A DNA stretch of 64,000 bases. It comes from Candidatus Dadabacteria bacterium (GTDB lineage Bacteria; Desulfobacterota_D; UBA1144; Nemesobacterales; Nemesobacteraceae). Position 1 is the stretch's first letter, and each line of letters starts with the position of its first letter. Below the pieces are notes generated by a model. That model was not told the origin of the DNA and did not search any database. It was given only the letters and a program-made list of their open reading frames with translations. Positions 51,173 through 59,995 of this stretch are shown in pieces. The stretch covers positions 1 to 64,000 of the forward strand of contig JAJDTG010000021.1 of the NCBI GenBank assembly GCA_022827275.1. Direction: 5' to 3'. A program made the translations under genes and the position numbers.

Positions 51173-51649
51173 TCACATCTTGTACTTGCCGAAATCCTCA
51201 TCCGACATGTCTTCGAGGACATCGCCTGCACTTTGATCCTTATCCCCGATTTTTACGCTGAGAGCGGCTTTTAACACCTCTTCGTCGACCATGATGCGGC
51301 ACCCGGTTCTGAGCGCTATCGCTATGGCGTCGCTCGGGCGGGAGTCTACCAGGAGTTCCTCTCCGTCTTTTTTGATGCGAAGGCGGGCGTAAAAGGTGTT
51401 TTCCCGAAGTTCCGTGATCTCTATTTCAATGACCTCATAGCCGGTGGCGGCGATTACGTTTTTCAGAAGATCGTGGGTGAGGGGTCTCGGTCTCGGAGTT
51501 TTTTTGATCTCCATTGCTATGGCGCTTGCCTCCTCGAATCCCACCCAGAGAGGAAGACTCCTTTCCCCTTCCTCTTCATTCAGAATGACAACGGGCATAT
51601 CAGTAAACGGATCGGCGACTATACAGGAAACCTTCATTTCAAGAAACAT
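51173..51649 (-). CDS. bifunctional nuclease (BFN/DUF151) family protein
   Basis: A 158-residue protein with the DUF151 pattern: VILNEEEGERSLPLWVGFEEASAIAMEI (runs at about 20-48), RPLTHDLLKNVIAA, ITELRENTFYARLRI and VDSRPSDAIAIALRTGCRI (about 102-120). The family includes nucleases described in plants and a fold seen in Thermotoga; the bacterial role is not clear. It lies 17 bases after the miaB stop in the same direction, and this pairing is common, so they are probably an operon. Confidence 0.9.
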   Translation of the reverse strand: MFLEMKVSCIVADPFTDMPVVILNEEEGERSLPLWVGFEEASAIAMEIKKTPRPRPLTHDLLKNVIAATGYEVIEIEITELRENTFYARLRIKKDGEELLVDSRPSDAIAIALRTGCRIMVDEEVLKAALSVKIGDKDQSAGDVLEDMSDEDFGKYKM

Positions 51650-51666
51650 TTTTCTCCCTCCCTGTG

Positions 51667-52980
51667 TTAATTCAGATATTGTCCTCTAAGCGAATTCGCA
51701 AGCCCTTCAGTTATCCTTACGGACACCATTTTTCCGATCAGCTCTTGTTCTCCTGGGAAATTGACTATCCTGTTGTGCTCTGTTCTCCCGGAAAGCCACG
51801 AGGAGTCGTTTCTGCTCGCATCCTCAACCAAGACCTGCTCGGATTTGCCTATCTGCTGAGCGTTCTTCGCAAAAGTAATTGCCCGCTGGTATTCCTGAAG
51901 GCGCGCGAGCCTCTGTCCTGCCGTCGAGTCTTCCACCCTTTCTCCCGATCTCCAAAGTTCCTCCCCCACCGTTCCCGGGCGCGGCGAGTACTTAAATGAA
52001 AAGGAACTGTCGAATCCCACTTCTTCGACAAGGCTCATCGTCTGCTCGAAGTCGTCTTCTGTTTCCCCAGGAAACCCTACTATTATATCAGAAGACACGG
52101 CTATGTCGGGCATGGCGTCCCTGAGTCTTTTAACGGAATCTATGTACCAGCTCCTTGTATAGGTCCTGTTCATGAGTCTCAACACCTTGTCCGAGCCCGA
52201 CTGCACAGGCAGATGAATGTGACGGCATACCTTGGGTACGTCTGCCATTGCCTCCACCATTTTTTTTGTTATGTCTCTCGGATAAGATGTCGTAAACCTT
52301 ATTCTCTCAAGACCGTCAAGCTCCCCGAGTACTCGAAGCAAGTCCCCGAACTTAACCCCTTCCAGCTTCCACGAATTTACCGTCTGTCCTATGAGGGTTA
52401 TTTCCTTCACTCCTTTTCCGATAAGGTACCGGGATTCGGCGATGATGTCCTCGATGGGTCTGTTAACCTCGGAACCTCTTACCGTGGGCACTATGCAGTA
52501 AGCGCATTTTTTGTTGCATCCCTGCTGTATGGATACAAATGCCGCGGGTTTTCCCTCTTGGTGGTAGGGAAGAACGTCGAAGGGTTCCTGAATGTCGAAG
52601 GACGTTTCAACGGGCCTTGATTTTTTCTCCCTTATTTCTTCTATAAGCTGTGGGAGTTGCGGAATCGCCCGGGGTCCGAGCACGAAATCAAGATGCGGTA
52701 TCCTGCGGATCAGGTCCTCTCCGTAGAGTTGCGCGACGCACCCAGATACCCCTACTATAAGCTCTGGGTTTTTTGCCTTGAGATGCTTGAAGCGCCCAAG
52801 GCTGCTGAGGGCCTTCTGGTCTGCCTTTTCCCGTATGGCGCACGTGTTTACGATTACTATGTTGGCCTCTTTGGGGTCTTCGGTAACACTGGCGCCGAGA
52901 GCATTTTGTATCCTGTCCGAGTCGTACTCGTTCATCTGGCAGCCGTAGGTCTCAAGGTAAAGGGTATCGGTTTTCATCAC
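51667..52980 (-). CDS. miaB: tRNA-2-methylthio-N6-isopentenyladenosine synthase
   Basis: A 437-residue radical-SAM methylthiotransferase that modifies A37 of tRNAs reading UNN codons. Order: N-terminal domain with cluster cysteines (YGCQMNEYDSD, NTCAIREKAD, GCVAQ), radical-SAM motif GCNKKCAYCIVP (three Cys about 154-161), IGQTVNSW, FTTSYPRD and a C-terminal TRAM domain (about 375-437). Full length. tRNA-Phe and tRNA-Ser in the window illustrate typical substrates by codon class. Followed by the DUF151 gene. Confidence 0.95.
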   Translation of the reverse strand: MMKTDTLYLETYGCQMNEYDSDRIQNALGASVTEDPKEANIVIVNTCAIREKADQKALSSLGRFKHLKAKNPELIVGVSGCVAQLYGEDLIRRIPHLDFVLGPRAIPQLPQLIEEIREKKSRPVETSFDIQEPFDVLPYHQEGKPAAFVSIQQGCNKKCAYCIVPTVRGSEVNRPIEDIIAESRYLIGKGVKEITLIGQTVNSWKLEGVKFGDLLRVLGELDGLERIRFTTSYPRDITKKMVEAMADVPKVCRHIHLPVQSGSDKVLRLMNRTYTRSWYIDSVKRLRDAMPDIAVSSDIIVGFPGETEDDFEQTMSLVEEVGFDSSFSFKYSPRPGTVGEELWRSGERVEDSTAGQRLARLQEYQRAITFAKNAQQIGKSEQVLVEDASRNDSSWLSGRTEHNRIVNFPGEQELIGKMVSVRITEGLANSLRGQYLN

Positions 52981-53019
52981 AATTGGAAATCGTAACGCAT
53001 GGCCATATAAGTATGGGAA

Positions 53020-54210
53020 TTACGTAGAAGAGTTGACAACTCCGTACACTGTTCCTGGCCGAACGGGCCCTACTTCAGCCCGCTTCATCTCCATCCTTCC
53101 GACCATGCGGGACTCTAGATCAAGCTTCCCACCCGCAATCGAGATGCCTCGATGAAGGATATTTATTGCTGCGTTTACGTCCCTGTCCATTACTACCCCA
53201 CACTCACATCTGTGCGTCCTGACGGACAGAGACTTCTTTACCGTAGCTCCGCAACCTGAACACTCCTGAGACGTTCCCCGGGGATCAACCTCCACCACCC
53301 TAACGCCGGCACTCTCAGCCTTCTCGTTAAGCAGTGTTATCAACTTACCCCAGCTCTGCTCATGTATGCTCCTCGCAAGTTTACTGTTGCGAACCATGTT
53401 CTTTGTCCTAAGCTTCTCCACCACTATTAAGTCGTACATCTTTACTATCTCCGCACTCAGGCGGTGAAGATAATCTCTTTCCTTGTCACTTATCCTCTGC
53501 CACTCCCTGGCAAGCAGTAAAACTGCTTTTTTCCAGTTATTGCTTTCCTTCTTCTTGCGGGACACAGAACGCTGAAGCCGTATTATCTCACTCCTGTTTA
53601 TCACTCTCTTCTCTACCGTCTTCCCGTCGCTAAGCGTAAGACGCTTCGTTATCCCCATGTCTATGCCCACTGGGTTTGTAATCTCCGCTACAGGCTCTGT
53701 TCTCTCAACTTCATACGACAGGGCCACTTCAGTGCGCAGTGCCTTCCTCGTAATGCGTATAGCTCTCAGAAGTCCGTTCGGTGGAAGTTCACGGGATGTC
53801 TTTACTTCAATACGGGGAAGTCCCTTTATCCTGAGAACAGTCTTGTTCCCCTCTCTCTTTAACATGTTCCCGCACTGATCGTTTACCTCTATGCTTCTCC
53901 ACCTGTGAGAGCTTTTAAAGCGGGGGAAGCCTCCATGGGTAAAAAACCTCTTGTACGCCTTGTCAAGCCTTGAGAGAACACCTCTAAACAGAATAGCGGA
54001 TATATCTTTGAATTCCTGAATCTCAGCCCTGACCTCGGTTAGTTCCTTGCACTGATCAAAGTAGCTTCGGCTTTTGCCTGTTTTTTTGTAGCAGTCAATA
54101 CGGGACTCAAGGCCGGCGTTATAGAGTTCAGCGGATAATCTCAGCACCTGATCAAGCCTGCTGTGCCCAGCTCTGGATATCTTGGTACGACACTTATAAG
54201 TCCTTATCAT
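53020..54210 (-). CDS. tnpB: TnpB RNA-guided nuclease, complete copy
   Basis: A 396-residue TnpB with ATG start. Catalytic blocks GIDMGI (Asp184), VEKLRTKNM (Glu265) and DRDVNAA (342-348); zinc cysteines C317, C320, C335, C337. N-terminal MIRTYKCRTK and the helical wedge region before the RuvC part are intact. It is close in sequence to the partial copy at the left edge (most blocks identical) but in the opposite orientation. No TnpA is present. The 3' end of the gene abuts the start of miaB by about 40 bases, which is where an omega-RNA/right end would be expected. An IS66 remnant lies 53 bases upstream. Confidence 0.95.
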   Translation of the reverse strand: MIRTYKCRTKISRAGHSRLDQVLRLSAELYNAGLESRIDCYKKTGKSRSYFDQCKELTEVRAEIQEFKDISAILFRGVLSRLDKAYKRFFTHGGFPRFKSSHRWRSIEVNDQCGNMLKREGNKTVLRIKGLPRIEVKTSRELPPNGLLRAIRITRKALRTEVALSYEVERTEPVAEITNPVGIDMGITKRLTLSDGKTVEKRVINRSEIIRLQRSVSRKKKESNNWKKAVLLLAREWQRISDKERDYLHRLSAEIVKMYDLIVVEKLRTKNMVRNSKLARSIHEQSWGKLITLLNEKAESAGVRVVEVDPRGTSQECSGCGATVKKSLSVRTHRCECGVVMDRDVNAAINILHRGISIAGGKLDLESRMVGRMEMKRAEVGPVRPGTVYGVVNSST

Positions 54211-54263
54211 GGCTATGTATTATACCCAGCACCCTTCTATATGACTACTCAACCTTGTCAACT

Positions 54264-54638
54264 TCACGGTGACCCCTTATCCATCCCCTCGGGAGCATCG
54301 GCCCTGAGCCGCTTGCCACAGTGAGGACAGTCACAGCCAAAAATGTTTATACGTGTCGTTATCACTTTTACGGGAGGGATCTCAATATGTTCATAGATGT
54401 CGCAAACCCCCTGAACTGCCTTCTCAACTTCCTCCTCGCAGTGGGGACAACTGTCTATGTATGCGTCCACTACCTTGTCGGGATTGGGATTAAGTTTGCG
54501 CCAGGAACTGAAACCGCGCCCCTTGCGTTTCTTCTTCTCTCCGGGCTTTTTGTTCTCTTTGTGTTCCTGCGAAGGGGGAACGGAGGAATTCGTAGAATCC
54601 TTCTTCGGCCTGCTAAGACGTCTTTGCAGTTCCAACAC
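54264..54638 (-). pseudogene. IS66 family transposase, N-terminal fragment
   Basis: The frame encodes the N-terminal part of IS66 TnpC: a leucine/glutamate coiled coil (the frame stays open upstream to about 54750), DSTNSSVPPSQ, a basic stretch and a zinc-binding set CPHCEEEV...CDCPHCGKRLRADAPEGM. It then stops just before the DDE catalytic domain, which is absent. IS66 transposases are about 500 residues; only about 150 remain. The break point faces the tnpB element, consistent with insertion or deletion there. Confidence 0.85.
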
Positions 54639-54737
54639 CGCTGCTTTTAGCTTCTCAATCTCTTCAGCCTGCTCTACTATCTTGGCCAGCAGTTCTTCTC
54701 TTGTGGCCGATTGTAAAAAAGGGTTCCAAACCTTCCA

Positions 54738-54753
54738 TGTATAGTTCTATACA
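54738..54753. repeat. 16-bp perfect palindrome
   Basis: TGTATAG-TT-CTATACA, at the outer edge of the IS66 remnant. Could be part of a promoter operator or an element end. Confidence 0.4.
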
Positions 54754-54970
54754 CGTATTTTTGAGGGAAAGACCAGAGACCTTTTCTAACTTCCCCTAAT
54801 TCCTGATAGAATCTTCCTCAGATTTAGAGCATGAAATCGTTCTGGAAACTGAGGGGTGAGTAGTTACGAAATTTTTATAGTTAGTCTTAATCTGTTTGAC
54901 ACTTTCTTGTAGATTTAGTAGGTTAGATTTTTTAGAAATTCTAACGTTAATAGGCAGTTGTGTTTTAGAC

Positions 54971-55177
54971 ATGAATAGCAAGAATCGATGGATATTCTTT
55001 GGGGTGGCGGTATTTATTTTGGCAGCGGTGTCTTTCACTCCTCTGGTAATCCCCTATGGAGTGACGGAGCCATATTTTCTGGGACTTCCTAGGACTCTCT
55101 GGGCTGGGTTGGGAATATCCCTCTCCATATATGTGCTGCTTGTTTTGGCAATGCTTACGTCCGGTGACCAAAGGTAG
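54971..55177 (+). CDS. small membrane protein preceding a sodium:solute symporter
   Basis: A 68-residue protein from the ATG at 54971 with two hydrophobic helices (about 7-26 and 42-62) and a short loop with TEPYFLGLPRTLW. This layout is typical of DUF3311/YhdT-like small subunits encoded directly before SSS transporters. The symporter starts 28 bases later. It is in an AT-richer stretch with short inverted repeats (GTTAGA...TCTAAC about 54920-54945). Confidence 0.65.
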   Translation: MNSKNRWIFFGVAVFILAAVSFTPLVIPYGVTEPYFLGLPRTLWAGLGISLSIYVLLVLAMLTSGDQR

Positions 55178-55205
55178 TCTGCCTATATAAGAGGAAGAAA
55201 CAGAC

Positions 55206-56645
55206 ATGAACAGGGGAATGGCATTTGTTGCGGTTGCACTGATATATCTTGCAGTGTTGATATCCCTCGCTGTCATAGGAAACAGGAAAAACAAAGGGGA
55301 TGAGTACCAGTTCCTTCTTGCGGGAGGCAGTCTTGGAACTATAATCGGCTTCTTAACTTTTTTTGCTACCCTCTACAGTACATTCATATTGATAGGGATG
55401 CCCAATTTCTTCCGCGTACACGGCGTGGGAACGTGGATATTCCTTGGCGTTACCGATATGGCTTTAGCCGTTTTCACGCTTTGGCTCTCACTCAAATTAA
55501 GGGAAAGGATAGCTTCAACGGATTTTCGGAGCATATCGGACCTGCTGCGTGAAACTTTTAGTTCCCGTGGAGTTTTCGTGTATGTTCTGGGCCTTATCAT
55601 ATTTCTTGTTCCCTACATAGCAATTCAGATAAAAGGAGCGTCGGGCATTCTAGCCCACGTTGTTCCCTATGAAGTTCCCCAGTGGGGTTGGGCTGTCATT
55701 ATACTGTTTCTTATGTATCTGTACTCTTCCATAGGAGGACTCAGGGGTATTATGTACTGTGATTCACTTCAGGGAATTGTACTGTTTACCGTTATATGGA
55801 TAATGGCATTTATTGTTTTGGATAACTTTGGAGGTATTGGAAAGTTAGTTCAGGCCGTAGCGGAGGAGGAACCTGCACTGTTGTCTACTCCCGGTCCTAA
55901 GGGGTTGTTGTCCGTTCAGTGGCTTATTGCGGGATTTATATCAATTGTGCTGCTACCCGTGTCGCAACCTCAGTTGACTTCGAGGCTCAGCATTCTGAAG
56001 GGTTTGAACGAGAGACGCAAAATTCCGGTTTTGCATGCGTCTTTCACCTTCCTGCTTCTGATAGCGGGGCTTATAATTGGTTTATACGGTGCAGTTGCAA
56101 TACCGGCTAAAACGGGTCCGGAGTTCATTGGCAAGCTGATACTTGAACAGAATCCTGTTATAGGTGCCGTTGCCTTGATAGGAATTCTGGCGGCGGCTAT
56201 GTCTACATCTGACTCTCAGTTTTTCGCTCTTGGATCCGAGATTAACAATGCTCTTGGCAGGTTTAGCAGGAAGTTAAAAGTATCTCCCATTGTTTTTGTG
56301 AAGCTAGTTATACTAGTATTTTGCATAGCCTCTTTCGTTGTTGCTATGAAGAGTTCTCAGGGAATTATATCTCTTGCTGTGTCGGGATTCATGGGTACTG
56401 CTCTCATGGCACCTATGGTTCTTACCGCAATTCTGTGCAAAGGAAGAAGCTTCAATTCCGTAATCCCAGTTGTTACAGTTATCAGCCTAGTTGTGTTTTT
56501 ACTGTCGCTTTTCGGACTCGTACCGAAAATGATAATGGGTTTACGCATAGATCTGATACTACTCGCCATCAATACGCTGATTACGATTTTAGTAGTCTTA
56601 ATCGAACTGAAAAAAACAAATAAAGTATTTCAGCGGATGTCTTGA
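55206..56645 (+). CDS. sodium:solute symporter (SSS family)
   Basis: A 479-residue protein with about thirteen hydrophobic helices and SSS family features: DEYQFLLAGGSLGTIIGFLTFFATLYST near helix 2, GGLRGIMYCDSLQGIVLF (about 178-195) and AAAMSTSDSQFFALGSEI (about 335-352, with the sodium-site Ser/Thr). PanF/PutP-type transporters of this group carry pantothenate, proline or other organic acids; the substrate cannot be assigned. Base composition is lower in G+C than uvrC next door, suggesting transfer along with the mobile patch at 53-55 kb. Confidence 0.9.
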   Translation: MNRGMAFVAVALIYLAVLISLAVIGNRKNKGDEYQFLLAGGSLGTIIGFLTFFATLYSTFILIGMPNFFRVHGVGTWIFLGVTDMALAVFTLWLSLKLRERIASTDFRSISDLLRETFSSRGVFVYVLGLIIFLVPYIAIQIKGASGILAHVVPYEVPQWGWAVIILFLMYLYSSIGGLRGIMYCDSLQGIVLFTVIWIMAFIVLDNFGGIGKLVQAVAEEEPALLSTPGPKGLLSVQWLIAGFISIVLLPVSQPQLTSRLSILKGLNERRKIPVLHASFTFLLLIAGLIIGLYGAVAIPAKTGPEFIGKLILEQNPVIGAVALIGILAAAMSTSDSQFFALGSEINNALGRFSRKLKVSPIVFVKLVILVFCIASFVVAMKSSQGIISLAVSGFMGTALMAPMVLTAILCKGRSFNSVIPVVTVISLVVFLLSLFGLVPKMIMGLRIDLILLAINTLITILVVLIELKKTNKVFQRMS

Positions 56646-56848
56646 GACCACAAATTGTTAAAAGGCTGTCCCGCCTAAATTCATCCTTTCAATGCAGAAT
56701 TCCAACAATTTTCACGCTGGTTTAGTACTGTTTTTATAGCTTTACAGCCTGAAAATTATTCTCAAAACCATTTAAAATATATTTAGATGATTGAGTTGAA
56801 AAACTTTCTGGATCTTGACATATAGCGGCTTTTGATTTTTTGCATCTC

Positions 56849-58660
56849 ATGCGCGAAAAAATTCTTGAGCTTTCCGAATCTTTTCCCTCCGCAACCGGAG
56901 TTTACATAATGAAAGGGGCGGGCGGCACTCCTGTCTACATAGGCAAGGCCAAGAACCTTCGCGCCCGGGTGATGTCCTATTTCCAGAGGGGAAGCGACAG
57001 GGGGCAGATACCGTATCTGGTAAGGGAAGTCGACTCGATCGACTACGTGGTGACCGAGGGGGAAAGCGAAGCCCTTTTTATCGAGAATTCCCTTATAAAG
57101 CGTCACAAACCGAAGTACAACATACGTCTCAAGGACGACAAGACATTTTCGTCTCTTCGCCTCTCGGTAGGAGAGAGGTTCCCCAGGCTTTCGCGCACAA
57201 GGAGAATACGGGACGACGGGGCGCTTTATTTCGGTCCGTTCGCCTCGGGGAAGTTTCTTAAGAACACAGTAAACCTCGTCCACAGGCTTTTTCCTCTAAG
57301 GGACTGCACCCAGAGCAAGTTCGAAAGGCACAGCACCCGACCTTGTCTTAACTATTTCATGAAGCTTTGCTCGGGCCCCTGCGCGGGCAAGATCTCGGAG
57401 GAGGACTACGGGGAGCTCGTAAGCCAGGCCGCGTCGTTCCTTCGGGGCGAGAGAAAAAAACTGGTGAGAATGATCAGGGAGATGATGGAGAGAGCTTCAG
57501 AGGAGGGAAGGTATGAAAACGCCGCCTACTACAGGGATCAGCTTGTAAGCCTGAAGGAAAACGCCGAGATAGAGAAGGTTACTTCCTCGAGGTTCGAAGA
57601 CCTGGACATAGTGGGGTTTTACAGGGATTCGGAACACTACGAGTTCACCGTCCTGCTCTCAAGGGGCGGCTCCGTGATCGACAAGCTCGATTTTTCCGTA
57701 AAAAGCCCCCACGGCGATGAGGCGGAATGCGTTAGGGAATTTCTCGGCAGATTTTATTTCTCCGATCACTACGTTCCAAAGAGAATTCTATTGCCTCTTT
57801 CCATAAGGGACCGCGAGGGGTATTCGGAGTGGCTTACCGAGAAAAGGGGAAAACGGGTTTACGTCGAAACCCCACGGAGGGGGCCTAAGAGCGAGCTCGT
57901 GCGTTTCGCGATGAAAAACGCGCGGGAGAGTTATTTGAGAAAAGCCGAGGAGAGAGCCAAGCAGGGCACGCTTCTTCGAGGCATAAGAAAGTCGGCCGGC
58001 ATAAAGCGGGTTCCTTATGCCATAGAATGCTTCGACATATCTAACATCCAGGGGCACCAGACGGTCGCCTCGCTCGTGAGATTCCGAAACGCGAAGCCTG
58101 AGCGGGACAGGTACAGAAGGTACAGGATCACAGCCACCTCGGGACAGGATGATTTCCGGTCGATGTACGAGGTCGTCTACAGGAGGGCTCTTCGGGCGGG
58201 AGATGATAACTGGGATCTTCCGGATCTCATGCTTATAGACGGGGGCAAGGGACAGTTGAATGCCGCCTACGCGGCGCTTAGGGACTGCGGCGTGGAAAAC
58301 GAGGTCGATCTCGCCTCGATAGCGAAAACCGAGGGCCGGGGCGGGATCGACAGGATTTTCGTGCACGGAGAAGGCGAACCCTGCGATTTTTCGTCAAATA
58401 AAAAGGGTGTTTACTTCCTGATGAGGGTAAGGGACGAGGCGCACCGCTTCGCGATCACCTATCACAGGGAATTGAGGAAAGGGAAGACCCTGGCTTCGCA
58501 GATGGACGGCGTTCCTGGCATAGGGAAAAAAAGGAAACTCCTGCTTCTTAATCACTTCGGAAGCGTGGAGAAGATAAAAGGGGCCACAGCCGAGGAGCTC
58601 GCCTCCATAAAGGGCATGACGAAACAGGCCGCGCGCAACGTAAAGGAGTTTCTGCGCTAA
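56849..58660 (+). CDS. uvrC: excinuclease ABC subunit C
   Basis: About 603 residues; ATG at 56849 preferred over TTG at 56840. UvrC makes both incisions in nucleotide excision repair after UvrAB loads. N-terminal GIY-YIG nuclease: GVYIMKGAGGTPVYIGKAKNLRARV (runs at about 14-38); a UVR domain (about 200-235) for UvrB contact; the RNase H-like domain with ECFDISNIQG and LMLIDGGKGQLNAA (about 465-478); C-terminal helix-hairpin-helix pair (VPGIGKKRK...IKGMTKQAARNV). Complete. Confidence 0.95.
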   Translation: MREKILELSESFPSATGVYIMKGAGGTPVYIGKAKNLRARVMSYFQRGSDRGQIPYLVREVDSIDYVVTEGESEALFIENSLIKRHKPKYNIRLKDDKTFSSLRLSVGERFPRLSRTRRIRDDGALYFGPFASGKFLKNTVNLVHRLFPLRDCTQSKFERHSTRPCLNYFMKLCSGPCAGKISEEDYGELVSQAASFLRGERKKLVRMIREMMERASEEGRYENAAYYRDQLVSLKENAEIEKVTSSRFEDLDIVGFYRDSEHYEFTVLLSRGGSVIDKLDFSVKSPHGDEAECVREFLGRFYFSDHYVPKRILLPLSIRDREGYSEWLTEKRGKRVYVETPRRGPKSELVRFAMKNARESYLRKAEERAKQGTLLRGIRKSAGIKRVPYAIECFDISNIQGHQTVASLVRFRNAKPERDRYRRYRITATSGQDDFRSMYEVVYRRALRAGDDNWDLPDLMLIDGGKGQLNAAYAALRDCGVENEVDLASIAKTEGRGGIDRIFVHGEGEPCDFSSNKKGVYFLMRVRDEAHRFAITYHRELRKGKTLASQMDGVPGIGKKRKLLLLNHFGSVEKIKGATAEELASIKGMTKQAARNVKEFLR

Positions 58661-58708
58661 CCGGCCTTTAGATGCTGTTTTTTCCCCTGTTTTAAAATAA
58701 TAGCTCCA

Positions 58709-58738
58709 TTTACTAAATGTATTGAGTAAAATAACTCA
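58709..58738. promoter_or_regulatory. overlapping palindromes upstream of the second DUF4143 ATPase
   Basis: TTTACT-N10-AGTAAA (58709-58730) overlaps ATTGAGT-N6-ACTCATT (58721-58740, one mismatch); a further GAGTAAA is at 58745. The group sits right at the start of the gene, so it may be an operator for it. Confidence 0.45.
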
Positions 58739-58743
58739 TTACT

Positions 58744-59949
58744 GTGAGTAAAAAGACATTTGTGCGTCCATACGCAAAAGAGCTGATCCGCCGTCTTCGG
58801 GAACCGCGGGTTTTCCTGCAGATTATTTCGGGAGCCCGACAGGTAGGTAAAACCACCATGGTTACCCAAGTGGCGGATTCTATCGGTTTGCCCTGTAGCT
58901 TTGCTAGTGCCGATGTGCCCACGTTACGTGGCGTGCAGTGGATCGAGCAACAGTGGGAGGCGGCTCGACTGCTTGAGTCCGAATCAGGAGGAGAGGGGGC
59001 TGTTCTCATTCTGGACGAGGTGCAGAAGGTGCCGCACTGGGCGGAAATGGTTAAGTACCTCTGGGATGAAGACTCGAGAAAACGCCGCAAACTCAAGGTG
59101 GTGCTTCTGGGATCGACCCCGCTTGCACTCGGGCGCGGCTTGACCGAAAGTCTTGCGGGCCGTTTCGAGCTTCTCCACCTGCCACACTGGAGTTTTTCTG
59201 AAATGCGAGAAGCTTTCGACTTTACGCTTGACCAGTATCTGTTCTACGGGGCTTATCCAGGGGCCTTGCCGTTGGTGGGAGATTCAGACCGGTGGAAGCG
59301 CTACATACGTGATTCTCTTATTGAAACGACCATTTCGCGAGAGGTGTTGCTTCTCTCTCGAGTGGATAAGCCGGCACTTCTGCGACGGCTGCTGGAACTC
59401 GGCTACATGTATTCGGGACAGATCCTTTCCTACACTAAGATGCTCGGACAGTTGCAGGACAAAGGTAATACCGTCACGCTCGCCCATTACCTTGATCTGC
59501 TCGGAGCGGTAGGGATGCTCACTTGCTTGGGAAAATACTCAGGCGCCAAAGTGAGGCAGAGAAGTTCCATCCCGAAGCTGCAGGTTCTAAATACCGCACT
59601 TATGACAGCCACTTCTCCGCTTACCATGGCACAGGCGCTTGCGGACAGACAGTTCTGGGGAAGACTTGTCGAAAGCGCGGTCGGGGCTCATTTGGTTAAC
59701 GCGCAAGCCGGCGGCACGTGTGAGGTCTTTTATTGGCGGGAGCGTAGCCGGGAAGTGGATTTCATCGTGCGCGCGGGAGACGTGTTGACCGCTATCGAGG
59801 TGAAAAGCAGTCGGTCGGTCGATTCGTTGCCCGGGATGGCTGCTTTTGAGAAGAAATTCCCGTCGGTACGGAAGCTTCTGGTGGGGGGAGATGGGATCGC
59901 GGTCGAGGAGTTTTTATCACAGCCGGTCGAACGCTGGATTCAATCGTGA
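58744..59949 (+). CDS. AAA+ ATPase with DUF4143 nuclease-like C-terminus, second copy
   Basis: A 401-residue protein from GTG. Walker A GARQVGKTTMV (about 30-40), Walker B AVLILDEVQKVP (about 86-97), sensor VVLLGSTPLAL, then a long helical middle with winged-helix (SGQILSYTKMLGQLQDKGNTVTLAHYL as runs). C-terminal YWRERSREVDFIVRAGD...AIEVKSSRS (about 328-360) has the D...ExK pattern. Same family as 27542-28690 but distantly related. Convergent with argF, 46 bases apart. Function unknown for the family. Confidence 0.88.
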   Translation: MSKKTFVRPYAKELIRRLREPRVFLQIISGARQVGKTTMVTQVADSIGLPCSFASADVPTLRGVQWIEQQWEAARLLESESGGEGAVLILDEVQKVPHWAEMVKYLWDEDSRKRRKLKVVLLGSTPLALGRGLTESLAGRFELLHLPHWSFSEMREAFDFTLDQYLFYGAYPGALPLVGDSDRWKRYIRDSLIETTISREVLLLSRVDKPALLRRLLELGYMYSGQILSYTKMLGQLQDKGNTVTLAHYLDLLGAVGMLTCLGKYSGAKVRQRSSIPKLQVLNTALMTATSPLTMAQALADRQFWGRLVESAVGAHLVNAQAGGTCEVFYWRERSREVDFIVRAGDVLTAIEVKSSRSVDSLPGMAAFEKKFPSVRKLLVGGDGIAVEEFLSQPVERWIQS

Positions 59950-59995
59950 GCGTTGATTTTCCCGGCCGAATGCAGTGGAACCGAGTCCGCGTCGG

